Shown here: one piece after another, positions 42,806-51,397 of the stretch | Layout: each line of letters begins with the position of its first letter | How positions within the stretch are numbered: the stretch's first letter is position 1 | Assembly: GCA_017548605.1 (NCBI GenBank) | Contig: JAFYZT010000037.1 | Span: 52,353-116,352 of the forward strand | Direction: 5' to 3' | DNA: 64,000 nt | Source of the DNA: Prevotella sp. | GTDB lineage: Bacteria; Bacteroidota; Bacteroidia; Bacteroidales; Bacteroidaceae | The notes under the pieces: model-generated | The model's input: only the letters and a program-made list of their open reading frames with translations | Database searches by the model: none | What the model was told of the DNA's origin: nothing | Translations under genes and position numbers: made by a program

Positions 42806-43674
42806 TATCCAATAATCTTTTCTTCCAACAATTCTTTGATCATGCTCTCCACATCGGCATCAGAGGCCGTCAGGGTCTTTGCTTCCTTGGCCTGGAACAC
42901 GATGTTCTTCACAGCCTTTACCTTTGTAGGTGAACCGGCCAGACCGCATTGTGAGGCATCGCCGTCGACATCAGCCACTGACCACTGGTTCAGCGTCAGG
43001 TAAGGACGCTCCTCGTAGAGGTTGGCGCGTGGGTCGTTCTCCTCACGCTCCATCGGACAACTGGCGTATTTGTATTTCATCACCAATTTGGCATTGCACG
43101 GACGACAAGGTGCGGCACTACCGTTGACGGTGATTACCACGGGCAGGGGAGCGACGACGGTCTCCACGCCACCGTCGATATGGCGACGGATGGTGGCCTT
43201 GCCGTCTTCAATCTTCAGAATCTCCTCGGCATAGGTCACTTGGTTCAGACCCAACTTTTGGGCTACCTGAGGACCCACCTGGGCGGTGTCGCCGTCAATG
43301 GCCTGACGACCGCCGATGACGATATCTACATCACCGATTTTCTTAATGGCGGTAGCCAAAGCATACGAGGTAGCCAACGTGTCGGCCCCGGCAAACAGAC
43401 GGTCGGTCAGCAGCCAGCCGGTATCGGCACCACGATATAGACCTTGGCGGATAATCTCGCCGGCACGGGGGGGACCCATGGTGAGCAAACCCACGGTGCT
43501 GCCGGGATTTTGCTCTTTCAGGCGTAGTGCCTGCTCCAGGGCGTTCAGGTCTTCAGGGTTGAAGATGGCGGGCAGCGCGGCGCGGTTGACGGTGCCTTCG
43601 GCGGTCATAGCGTCCTTGCCCACGTTGCGGGTGTCAGGTACTTGCTTAGCAAGTACAACAATTTTCAAACTCAT
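42805..43674 (-). CDS. etfB: Electron transfer flavoprotein subunit beta
   Basis: AMP-binding subunit of ETF, 289 residues. It begins MSLKIVVLAKQVPDTR and contains NPEDLNALEQALRLKEQNPG, GADTLATSYALA and GRQAIDGDTAQVGPQVAQKLG, the conserved beta-ETF signatures. First gene of the etfB-etfA-acyl-CoA dehydrogenase-MGMT run on the minus strand. Upstream lies a 474-bp repeat-rich spacer with a possible -7 TAATTTTG at 43871-43864. Confidence 0.95.
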   Translation of the reverse strand: MSLKIVVLAKQVPDTRNVGKDAMTAEGTVNRAALPAIFNPEDLNALEQALRLKEQNPGSTVGLLTMGPPRAGEIIRQGLYRGADTGWLLTDRLFAGADTLATSYALATAIKKIGDVDIVIGGRQAIDGDTAQVGPQVAQKLGLNQVTYAEEILKIEDGKATIRRHIDGGVETVVAPLPVVITVNGSAAPCRPCNAKLVMKYKYASCPMEREENDPRANLYEERPYLTLNQWSVADVDGDASQCGLAGSPTKVKAVKNIVFQAKEAKTLTASDADVESMIKELLEEKIIG

Positions 43675-43770
43675 ATTGTTTTTATTGATAAAAATGGTTA
43701 TTCCAAAAACATAAAAGGGCTTTTGTGGAACGTGTGTGGGTAACTTCTCCCCTCTTTTTCCCAGTTAGCT

Positions 43771-43809
43771 AACTCCTCTCCAAAGGAGGGCAGGGGTGGT
43801 TTCTTAAAC
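43771..43809 (+). repeat. Hairpin repeat variant (CCTCTCCAAAGGAGG)
   Basis: CTCCTCTCCAAAGGAGGGCA followed by GGGGTGGTTTCTTAAAC. It belongs to the same subfamily as the element at 26011. It lies in the spacer between etfB and the subtilisin-like protease gene. Confidence 0.65.
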
Positions 43810-43965
43810 AAAGTCTTTACCTTTTTCAATGAGTTACTCCCCCCACTTTTTGCAATTCGGCTGCAAAATTACTCATTTTTCATGGTGTGGCAAAGGAAAT
43901 GCAATTAAAAATGCACAAACCAGCCTCTTTTGTGCACATTTCGGCCTTTTTGTGCAAGAATTCTT

Positions 43966-44020
43966 ATTGTTGAATGTTGAGTGTTAAGTGTTGAATTGTC
44001 GCTTCGCGATGAAGAATTAT
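43966..44020 (+). repeat. Heptad repeat plus TTC-loop mini-hairpin, copy 2
   Basis: TTGTTGAATGTTGAGTGTTAAG-type heptads are followed by AATTGT and the hairpin TCGC-TTC-GCGA (43999-44009), then ATGAAGAATTAT. The hairpin repeats that at 13751 with one compensatory base-pair change. Confidence 0.6.
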
Positions 44021-44110
44021 TGATTGTAGAGTGTCCTGTAATTCGTGAAATTAGTGAAATTCGTTGTTTGGTGTTTATTGTTGAGTGTTTTGTGTTTATT
44101 GTTGAGGTCT

Positions 44111-44151
44111 CAGCCCGCACCCCCTCCCGGGAGGGCTGGGGTGGGTTTTCA
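44111..44151 (+). repeat. Dispersed GC-rich hairpin repeat, copy 4
   Basis: CCCCTCCC-GGGAGGGCTGGGGTGGGTTTTCA. The TCA at 44149-44151 is the minus-strand stop codon of the subtilisin-like protease, as in copies 2 and 3. Confidence 0.75.
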
Positions 44152-46272
44152 AATCCTTACCGTCCTGCTTCCTCGTTCTGTGCTCACCACATAAATCCCA
44201 CGGGGAAACTTAGCCAAATCAACTTCAGGATTGGTATCTGTCAACGTTGTCACCATCACCATCTGCCCCTGCGTGTTATAGATGCGGATATTGAGTGTCG
44301 TAATGTCCCCTTGTGGCACCAGAACAAGCCTGTCCCCCTCCATCCTGAGCAATCCTTCGCGTAAAGATTGGTGTGAGATTTCCTCGATACCATCCAAACC
44401 TAAAAGGTGGAGCAAACCTCGGTGGGCGTTAATCTCACCATGTCCATAGAGGTTGTTGGGGTAGGGCAGGCCGTCGTCGGGGTGACTACACGATAAGGAT
44501 AATAATTCGCGTACTTCATCGGTGGTGAGGTCGGGCTTGGCTTCCAACCACAGGGCTATAACACCGGCCACCATGGGTGATGCCATAGACGTGCCGCTCT
44601 GCGCCACCCAATAATAGGCCTCGCCTTGTTGCTCTGTCTGCCACACCAGTTGCCGACGTATCTTGTCTGTTAGCGTGTAGAAATGATTCATGGGGGCTTT
44701 GATGGCTACGCCGGGGGCACAAACGTCGGGCTTTGACGGCACCCCGGGAGGCATGGGCCCGCGACTGGAGAAACGGGCTATTCGTCCAACGCCGTCGGGA
44801 GCATCATCCGTCTGGTCCTGCGTCTCACCATCAAGGTTGGTATAAGACAGGGTGTGTGCCGTAGCACCCACGGCTATAACCGACGGACTGGCAGCGGGCC
44901 AGCCGATGGTGGCTCCCTGTCGGCCATCGGCACAACCGTCGGGTGCCGGAGTGTCCATGAAGGTGCTAATATCCGCATTGAGGAACAGGGTGGCTTCAGT
45001 TTCGCCGTCAAGATGGAGCGTACACACACTATGCAGGCTGCCCATGCTGGGGGTGAGCGTGAAATGATACAGTTCTTGTCCTTCCACCTCTCCTATTGCC
45101 ATTCCCGAGAGGGTATATAGGGTGTTGTTGCGCTGCACTGATGTGCTCAGTGTTTGTCCGGAGGCTTGGAGGATGTCGGAGGTGGTCATCATCAGTTGCT
45201 GTTGCTCCTCGTTGTGCTCGCGGTTGAGCAGACCGACGGTTATACCGATGTCGCCAGCGGTGAAGATGTCCCATTCCACGATGCCGCTGTAGTTGCTTGT
45301 CACATTGTTCATCATTCCTCCGGCATGTGGCTGTCCTTCCTCCTTATGTAACCTACAGGCTTTCTCTCCTCTGTTAGAGGCTGCACAAACAATGATATGT
45401 CCCGGGCCGGTCATGGTCTCCAGACACTCCTCTTCCAAGGTCCGGAGATGGCCCGGCAGGTATCCTACACTGCTGCTGAAGTTCAGCACACATGGCATAC
45501 CCAGAGCATCGGCCTTGTCGAAAAGCCGTTTCATGGCCAGTATGATGGTGGCTGAGCTGCCCCCCTCGAAATTGTGGGCATAGCCGTCGAAATCGGCGGC
45601 CAGCAGGGTGGCATCGGGTGCCATGCCGCAGAACGGGCCGTATTGCGAACCACCCATGATGCCCATCACGTGTGTGCCGTGATACGACCGCTCGGCGGTG
45701 GTGGAGCATTGTCGTTCGGTGATGGCCTCGGTTCCCTCGAAGGTCTCATCGGTAGTGCAGTCGTAGAAATAGGTCACACGCAGTCGCCCCCCATTGTCCA
45801 TGAAGGCAGGGTGGGTAAAGTCCAGTCCGTGGTCGAGAATGGCACAGCAGATGCCCTCGCCTGTAAAGGCACGTGGCAATGATTCGCCGGCAAACACCTC
45901 CGTGGTGTGGACAATCTGTCCACTCACGTCGGTCTGCACCTGTCCGCAAGGTTCGGCCTCCATGCGTAACACGTTATCATCAACAGCCATGCGCTTCATG
46001 TTTTCCATCGTGCCGCGCACCACGGCCACATGGCCAATCCATGTCATCAGCCTGCCACCATGGGAACGCACCCGTCTTTCCCCTTCTGTGTCATCAACGA
46101 AACGCATGAGCACATCAAGACTGTCTTGTCCTCTAACATATCGTTCCAGATGCCTGGCCAAGGATGCAGAAAGCCGTTTGCTGTTGACGGTTTGTCCACA
46201 CGCCATGGTAGCCATGCCCCAAAGACATAACCATATAACGGTAAAGGTTATCAACGTTCTTGAACGAATCAT
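44149..46272 (-). CDS. Secreted subtilisin-like serine protease (S8) with T9SS-like tail
   Basis: Protein of 707 residues with an N-terminal signal (LITFTVIWLCLWGMATMACG). The S8 catalytic triad is complete: Asp147 in AILDHGLDF, His198 in YHGTHVMGI, and Ser near residue 580 in SGTSMASPMVAGV. A long insertion between His and Ser (about residues 330-490) is probably a beta domain. The last 80 residues (IRIYNTQGQMVMVTTL ... LAKFPRGIYVVSTE) look like a type A sorting domain of the type IX secretion system, so the enzyme is likely surface-attached or released. Monocistronic. Confidence 0.9.
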   Translation of the reverse strand: MIRSRTLITFTVIWLCLWGMATMACGQTVNSKRLSASLARHLERYVRGQDSLDVLMRFVDDTEGERRVRSHGGRLMTWIGHVAVVRGTMENMKRMAVDDNVLRMEAEPCGQVQTDVSGQIVHTTEVFAGESLPRAFTGEGICCAILDHGLDFTHPAFMDNGGRLRVTYFYDCTTDETFEGTEAITERQCSTTAERSYHGTHVMGIMGGSQYGPFCGMAPDATLLAADFDGYAHNFEGGSSATIILAMKRLFDKADALGMPCVLNFSSSVGYLPGHLRTLEEECLETMTGPGHIIVCAASNRGEKACRLHKEEGQPHAGGMMNNVTSNYSGIVEWDIFTAGDIGITVGLLNREHNEEQQQLMMTTSDILQASGQTLSTSVQRNNTLYTLSGMAIGEVEGQELYHFTLTPSMGSLHSVCTLHLDGETEATLFLNADISTFMDTPAPDGCADGRQGATIGWPAASPSVIAVGATAHTLSYTNLDGETQDQTDDAPDGVGRIARFSSRGPMPPGVPSKPDVCAPGVAIKAPMNHFYTLTDKIRRQLVWQTEQQGEAYYWVAQSGTSMASPMVAGVIALWLEAKPDLTTDEVRELLSLSCSHPDDGLPYPNNLYGHGEINAHRGLLHLLGLDGIEEISHQSLREGLLRMEGDRLVLVPQGDITTLNIRIYNTQGQMVMVTTLTDTNPEVDLAKFPRGIYVVSTERGSRTVRI

Positions 46273-46428
46273 GCCGCTAAATTACACAATTCCATGAATT
46301 AACCAAAGTAAACAGCATAAAAACTTTCATCTTCATTCTTGAATGCCCAAACGCCTTTGTGCAACCGATTGCACAACCCCTGTCGAAAAAAACGTCACAA
46401 GAGAAAAACAACATATTATAAAACAAAG

Positions 46429-46436
46429 TATTTTTG
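46429..46436 (+). promoter_or_regulatory. -7 element upstream of the amylase gene
   Basis: TATTTTTG, 51 nt before the start codon. No -33 partner at standard spacing. The 215-bp divergent spacer otherwise has nothing recognisable. Confidence 0.45.
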
Positions 46437-46487
46437 CAGTCACCTAATAGCCAACTATTTCAACAATCAACTTAAAATATTCCTTTC

Positions 46488-49019
46488 ATGAAAAGATTCT
46501 GTACACTTGTCGTGGCCATCATCATCGTTTTGGGTATCAAAGCCCAAGGGTGGCCGGCCAATTACGGCGGGGTGATGCTCCAGGGATTCTATTGGGACTC
46601 CTATCAGGAAACCAACTGGAACACGCTCGAAGCCAATGCCGATGAACTGTCGCAGTATTTCGACATTATCTGGGTGCCCAATTCGGGTATGACTTCCAGT
46701 TATTATTATGATAATACTAGTTTCAGTAATGGTTACGACCCTTGCTTCTGGCTCACCCATACCTCGTGCTTCGGCACGGAGGAGCAACTTCGCTCGATGA
46801 TTCAGACATTCGCCGCCAAAGGTGTAGGCATCATCGAGGATGTGGTCATCAACCACAAGAATGGTATCTCGAATTGGACCGACTTCGTGGATGAGAGTGT
46901 CACGGGACAGAACACAGGAGTAACCTATACCATCAACTGGGACAATGTGGGCAACACGGCCATCTGCAGCAACGATGAGGCAGCGGTCAATTACGGATAT
47001 CTTTGTGGTGGCAATCCCGATACCGGCGACAATTTCGATGGCTACCGTGACCTCGACCATACCAACGCCACGGTGCAACAGAACGTCATCACTTACCTTG
47101 ACTTCCTACTCAATGAACTGGGTTATTCCGGATTCCGCTATGACATGGTGAAGGGCTTCGCTGCCAAATATACGGGCATGTACAACACCGCCGTGAAACC
47201 GACCTTTTCGGTGGGTGAATACTGGGACACCAATTACGATAACCTCACGGGATGGATAGCGGGCACGGGCTATGCCTCGGCTGCTTTCGACTTCCCTCTA
47301 CAGGGGGTTATGCAGAACGTGTTTAAGAACGGCAACTGGAGTGGCTTAGGCAATAAAGGGGTGGCTGGCGACCCGAACATGAGTCCGTATGTGGTGACTT
47401 TCGTTGACAATCACGACACCTACCGCAACGACAATCGCATCACGAACAATGTGTTGGCGGCCAATGCCTTCATCCTTGCCATGCCAGGCACTCCCTGCAT
47501 CTTCTGGCCCCACTGGACTGCCTATAAGGACGAGTTGAAGAAGATGATTGCCGCTCGTAAGGAAGCGGGTATCACCAACCAGAGCCGAATCATCAAAGGA
47601 CAGGAATACGAGGGTGGCTATGTGACCATCGTGCAGGGCGAAAACAAGAATATCCTGGTCATCAGCGGCTATCCGGAGGGCGTGAACCTCACAGGCTATG
47701 AATTGGTGAGCTCGGGGACACCGGAAAACCCGAACTATGCGTTCTATATCTCCACGTCGGAAAACAAAGAGATAACCATCTATGTGAAGGCCGACGATGC
47801 TCCTTATCTCTATGTATGGGAGAACAGCGGCAACCAACTGAATGGTTCTTGGCCGGGAACGTTGATGACCCGCCGCTGTCTTGTAGGCGACGAGCCGTAT
47901 TACTATGCCACGTTCAAAACCACTGAGGGGGTGCTTAATTGCATCTGCAATGATGGCAACGGCCACCAGACGGGTGACTTGACTGGTTTTTCCGAGGATG
48001 TGTTCCTTACCTACAACGGTTCGACCAGTGCTACCGACGTGACTGAACAGGAGAAAGACAAGGAGATAACGCCCATCAGCGATGTGACCTTTACCGACGA
48101 TGAAATTTGTGCGTTCTTCGAGGCTCCGCAACCTTGGACAAACGTGAAATGTTGGGCTTGGAACGATACCGACAACTATACGGGTGGTACCTGGCCGGGA
48201 CAGCAGTGCGAGATGGTAGGACAGACGGCAGAGGGATTGAACATCTGGAAATGGACATACACGGGTTCGCTGACCACCATGCCCACGGGCATCATTTTCA
48301 ACAACGGGGCTGACAGCAACACCCAACAAACGGCGGACTTCACCTTCACCAACGGTGGTTATTACACTACCACGGGGAAGACGGGCATGGGATTTAATAC
48401 GTCGGCACTCTTCGAGCGAGAGTTTGTCAAGGACCAGCGCAACACCATCTGCCTGCCCATTAACCTCAGCGAGAGTGACATGCAACAGGTGGACGGTACT
48501 GCCTACGAACTGACATCGTTTGAAAACGGTTACCTGACATTCTCTGCGGTGACGAGTATCGAGGCATATAAACCCTATATCTTCATCGCCAACACTACAG
48601 GCAAGTGCTTCCAACCGTTCACCAACCACCAGCTGGTGGAGGGTAAACCCATCGAGGTGAAAGCCGGAGACTATACCTTCGTAGGTACCGTGGAACGTAC
48701 CCATCTGGTGTCGAACGACAAGGTGGTGTATTATGGCTATAAGGCCAGCGACGGCACCTTCGTAAAGGTGGGTACTGGCGGTGGTGCCAACATCTCGGCT
48801 TACCGCTGTTTCTTCAGTGTTCCTGCTGCCAGTGACAACGCTGCACCTCAGGCACTTTTCCAAGAGTCGACCGACGGCATCGCCAACGTACGCTATTTCG
48901 ATGCGACAACGGCTCCCGTCTATTCGCTCGATGGACTCTTGGTGAACAACAATGGCGACCGTAGCCAGTTGCCGAAAGGCATCTATATCCAGAATAACCA
49001 GAAAATCATCATCAAGTAA
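46488..49019 (+). CDS. Secreted alpha-amylase (GH13) with starch-binding modules and T9SS-like tail
   Basis: Protein of 843 residues with signal peptide MKRFCTLVVAIIIVLGIKAQ. The GH13 barrel has its nucleophile Asp219 (FRYDMVKGF), acid/base Glu244 (SVGEYWD) and Asp310 (TFVDNHD), so it is active by motif. Two starch-binding modules follow: about residues 440-495 (YLYVWENSGNQLNGSWPGT) and about 540-620 (CWAWNDTDNYTGGTWPGQQ, CBM26-like). The C-terminus (YSLDGLLV ... LPKGIYIQNNQKIIIK) matches a type IX secretion sorting domain. It hydrolyses starch outside the cell or at the surface. A small acidic gene follows 4 nt later. Confidence 0.93.
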   Translation: MKRFCTLVVAIIIVLGIKAQGWPANYGGVMLQGFYWDSYQETNWNTLEANADELSQYFDIIWVPNSGMTSSYYYDNTSFSNGYDPCFWLTHTSCFGTEEQLRSMIQTFAAKGVGIIEDVVINHKNGISNWTDFVDESVTGQNTGVTYTINWDNVGNTAICSNDEAAVNYGYLCGGNPDTGDNFDGYRDLDHTNATVQQNVITYLDFLLNELGYSGFRYDMVKGFAAKYTGMYNTAVKPTFSVGEYWDTNYDNLTGWIAGTGYASAAFDFPLQGVMQNVFKNGNWSGLGNKGVAGDPNMSPYVVTFVDNHDTYRNDNRITNNVLAANAFILAMPGTPCIFWPHWTAYKDELKKMIAARKEAGITNQSRIIKGQEYEGGYVTIVQGENKNILVISGYPEGVNLTGYELVSSGTPENPNYAFYISTSENKEITIYVKADDAPYLYVWENSGNQLNGSWPGTLMTRRCLVGDEPYYYATFKTTEGVLNCICNDGNGHQTGDLTGFSEDVFLTYNGSTSATDVTEQEKDKEITPISDVTFTDDEICAFFEAPQPWTNVKCWAWNDTDNYTGGTWPGQQCEMVGQTAEGLNIWKWTYTGSLTTMPTGIIFNNGADSNTQQTADFTFTNGGYYTTTGKTGMGFNTSALFEREFVKDQRNTICLPINLSESDMQQVDGTAYELTSFENGYLTFSAVTSIEAYKPYIFIANTTGKCFQPFTNHQLVEGKPIEVKAGDYTFVGTVERTHLVSNDKVVYYGYKASDGTFVKVGTGGGANISAYRCFFSVPAASDNAAPQALFQESTDGIANVRYFDATTAPVYSLDGLLVNNNGDRSQLPKGIYIQNNQKIIIK

Positions 49020-49023
49020 ACCT

Positions 49024-49218
49024 ATGAAAGCTATGGAAAAGAAAATATATATTCAGCCGCGCATTACGTTCTTGTTGATTGCAGACACGTTGATGCAGAC
49101 CATCAGTGAGAACACGAGCGACACACCGGTGGTTGACGACGGTGAGGAACTGGGCACCAACAGTGCTTCGATATGGGACTATGAGCCAGTCAATGATGGT
49201 GATGGCATGATGGAATAA
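49024..49218 (+). CDS. Small acidic protein downstream of the amylase
   Basis: Frame of 64 residues (alternative start at 49033). It begins MEKKIYIQPRITFLLIADTL and ends in an acidic, Asp/Glu-rich tail with pI well below 5 by inspection (VVDDGEELGTNSASIWDYEP). Many Prevotella genomes have short proteins of this build (MKKxYIxPxxxVL head, acidic tail) next to secreted enzymes; their role is unknown. It ends before a strong terminator, so it is most likely cotranscribed with the amylase. Confidence 0.6.
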   Translation: MKAMEKKIYIQPRITFLLIADTLMQTISENTSDTPVVDDGEELGTNSASIWDYEPVNDGDGMME

Positions 49219-49237
49219 CTTATTTTTGATACCTGTT

Positions 49238-49273
49238 GAGCGTGGGGCGGCTTGGTCGTTCCACGCTCTTTTT
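49238..49273 (+). terminator. Intrinsic terminator after the amylase operon
   Basis: GAGCGTGG (49238-49245) pairs with CCACGCTC (49261-49268), followed by five T. Confidence 0.85.
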
Positions 49274-49323
49274 GTACCTTTCTCTTTTGTCTTTTGTTTG
49301 AAAAGTAAAAACAATGAAAATCG

Positions 49324-49352
49324 TTGTTTTTTCAAAAATTATTGTATCTTTG
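49324..49352 (+). promoter_or_regulatory. Promoter of dnaG
   Basis: A -33 TTG at 49324-49326, an 18-nt spacer and a -7 TATCTTTG at 49345-49352. With the start at 49375 the leader is about 16 nt. This argues against an upstream in-frame start at 49324. Confidence 0.6.
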
Positions 49353-49374
49353 TTGGCTGAAATCGGAAGCTCCA

Positions 49375-51390
49375 ATGATTGACAGACCAACCATAGACAG
49401 AATAATGGACGCGGCGAACATCGTCGATGTCATCTCCGACTTCGTGTCGCTGCGCAAGCGAGGCACGAGTTACAAAGGTCTGTGTCCCTTCCACGATGAC
49501 CGCACTCCGTCGTTCTCGGTGTCGCCGGCAAAGGGGGTCTATAAATGTTTCTCCTGCGGCAAGGCAGGTAATGTGGTGAACTTCATCATGGAGCATGAGC
49601 AGATGACCTACCCCGATGCCTTGAAATGGTTGGCCAACAAATACCATATCGAGGTGAAAGAGAAGGAACTGACACCCGAGGAGAAGGCGGCACAGACGGA
49701 ACGTGACTCGCTCTTCATCGTCAACGAGTGGGCAGCGAAGTATTTCCAGGAGCAGATGAATGACACCGAGGAGGGGAAGACCATCGGACTGCGCTACTTC
49801 CGTGGCCGTGGTTTCCGCGACGATATCATTCAACGTTTCCAACTGGGTTTCGCTCCGACAAACCGACAGGCACTGGCCGAAGAGGCAAAGCGGAAAGGTT
49901 ACAAGACGGAGTTTGTGGTGAAGACGGGACTCTGCGGACAGCGTGAAGACGGCTCGCTCTACGACCGTTTTGCCGGACGTGTCATCTTCCCATGGATTGG
50001 CGTAGGTGGAAAGGTAACGGCTTTCGGTGGTCGGTTGCTCGATGCCCGTACCAAGGGAGTGAGTCAGAAATATGTCAATTCGCCCGACTCCGACATCTAC
50101 CATAAGGACCATGAGCTGTATGGCATCTTCCAGGCTAAGAAGGCCATCGTGAAAGAGGATTGTGTGTTTATGGTTGAGGGCTACACCGACGTCATCTCCA
50201 TGCACCAATGTGGCATAGAGAACGTGGTAGCCAACTCTGGAACGGCATTGAGCATATACCAGATAAAACTGCTCCGACGCTTCACGCAGAACATCGTATT
50301 GCTCTATGACGGCGACGAGGCTGGCGTTCACGCGGCCATGCGAGGAACCGACATGCTCCTGGCCGAGGGGATGAACGTGAAAGTGCTACTGCTGCCCGAT
50401 CAGGAGGACCCGGACAGTTTCGCACGCAAACATACGGCGGAAGATTTCCGACGTTATATCGAGGAACACCAGACAGACTTTATCGAGTTCAAGACAAATG
50501 TGACACTTCGTGGGGTGACCGACCCCATCAAACGCTCACAGGCCATCTCCGACATTGTCAAGAGCATATCCGTCATTCCCGACCCCATCGTCAGAGCCAC
50601 CTACGTACAGGACTGTTCCCACCGCATCGGTTACGACGAGCGCACGCTCATCGCTCAGATGAACAAATTCATCCACAGCGACCGTGAGCAACGGGCAAAA
50701 GAGGCACAGCGCGAGGCGGAACGACGACAGTATGAGGGGAACAAGGTAAATGTTGCCGATGCTGCACAGTCATATTCTGACGTTCCTACCTTAACGGCTC
50801 CGCCGAAAACTCCTGCTGCGTTGACTCCACGCACACCCATGCAGAGGGAGGACAAAAACAAACAGCTGGAACGCATGATTGCAGAGCTGGTGGTGCGTCA
50901 TGGCGAAACTGTCATCTACCATGATGTGAAGAACGAGGCTGACGGTTCGACGATGAACATCAATCTGGCACAATATTTGTACTATGATTTGGAAACCGAT
51001 GAGATGTCTCTGCAAGACCCCATCTATGCCAGGATATTGATAGAGGCAGTGGAACATTCAAAAGATGAGGGTTTTATTTCGGAGTCGTATTTCACCAAAC
51101 ATAGTGATTTTCAGGTCAGCAGCATGGCGGCTACGCTCTGTGCCGATTCTGTGCAACTGACGAAAAGCCTTCAACTGAACAACGACGAGGAATATCTGCG
51201 CAACCAGGCGGTACATCTGGTGCTTGATTATAAACTCAACCGTATCGAGAATCAACTTAACGTCCTGCGTAAGCAACTGGCAGAGGTGCAGGATCGTTCT
51301 GACAAACTGATGGAAGTGCTGGCCGAGATTCGCAAAGAGGAAGAACTGAGAAACATCATCGCAAAAAAACTAGGAAATAACATCAGGTGA
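49375..51390 (+). CDS. dnaG: DNA primase
   Basis: Synthesises RNA primers at the replication fork and works with the DnaB helicase. Of its 671 residues, the N-terminal CHC2 zinc finger has C-x2-H ... C-x2-C (CPFHDD, then YKCFSCGKAGN), the TOPRIM core has VEGYTDVISMHQCG, SGTAL and LLYDGDEAG, and the C-terminal 200 residues are a helicase-binding domain with a Gln/Glu-rich linker. The upstream in-frame codons are rejected because they overlap the promoter. The next gene follows after 7 nt. Confidence 0.96.
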   Translation: MIDRPTIDRIMDAANIVDVISDFVSLRKRGTSYKGLCPFHDDRTPSFSVSPAKGVYKCFSCGKAGNVVNFIMEHEQMTYPDALKWLANKYHIEVKEKELTPEEKAAQTERDSLFIVNEWAAKYFQEQMNDTEEGKTIGLRYFRGRGFRDDIIQRFQLGFAPTNRQALAEEAKRKGYKTEFVVKTGLCGQREDGSLYDRFAGRVIFPWIGVGGKVTAFGGRLLDARTKGVSQKYVNSPDSDIYHKDHELYGIFQAKKAIVKEDCVFMVEGYTDVISMHQCGIENVVANSGTALSIYQIKLLRRFTQNIVLLYDGDEAGVHAAMRGTDMLLAEGMNVKVLLLPDQEDPDSFARKHTAEDFRRYIEEHQTDFIEFKTNVTLRGVTDPIKRSQAISDIVKSISVIPDPIVRATYVQDCSHRIGYDERTLIAQMNKFIHSDREQRAKEAQREAERRQYEGNKVNVADAAQSYSDVPTLTAPPKTPAALTPRTPMQREDKNKQLERMIAELVVRHGETVIYHDVKNEADGSTMNINLAQYLYYDLETDEMSLQDPIYARILIEAVEHSKDEGFISESYFTKHSDFQVSSMAATLCADSVQLTKSLQLNNDEEYLRNQAVHLVLDYKLNRIENQLNVLRKQLAEVQDRSDKLMEVLAEIRKEEELRNIIAKKLGNNIR

Positions 51391-51397
51391 AAGGAGA

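Noticed and set aside
47346-48863. 505-codon open frame antisense to the amylase gene
   Set aside because: It mirrors the codon pattern of the GH13 gene, which has full catalytic motifs and a signal peptide; the antisense product has no recognisable features.
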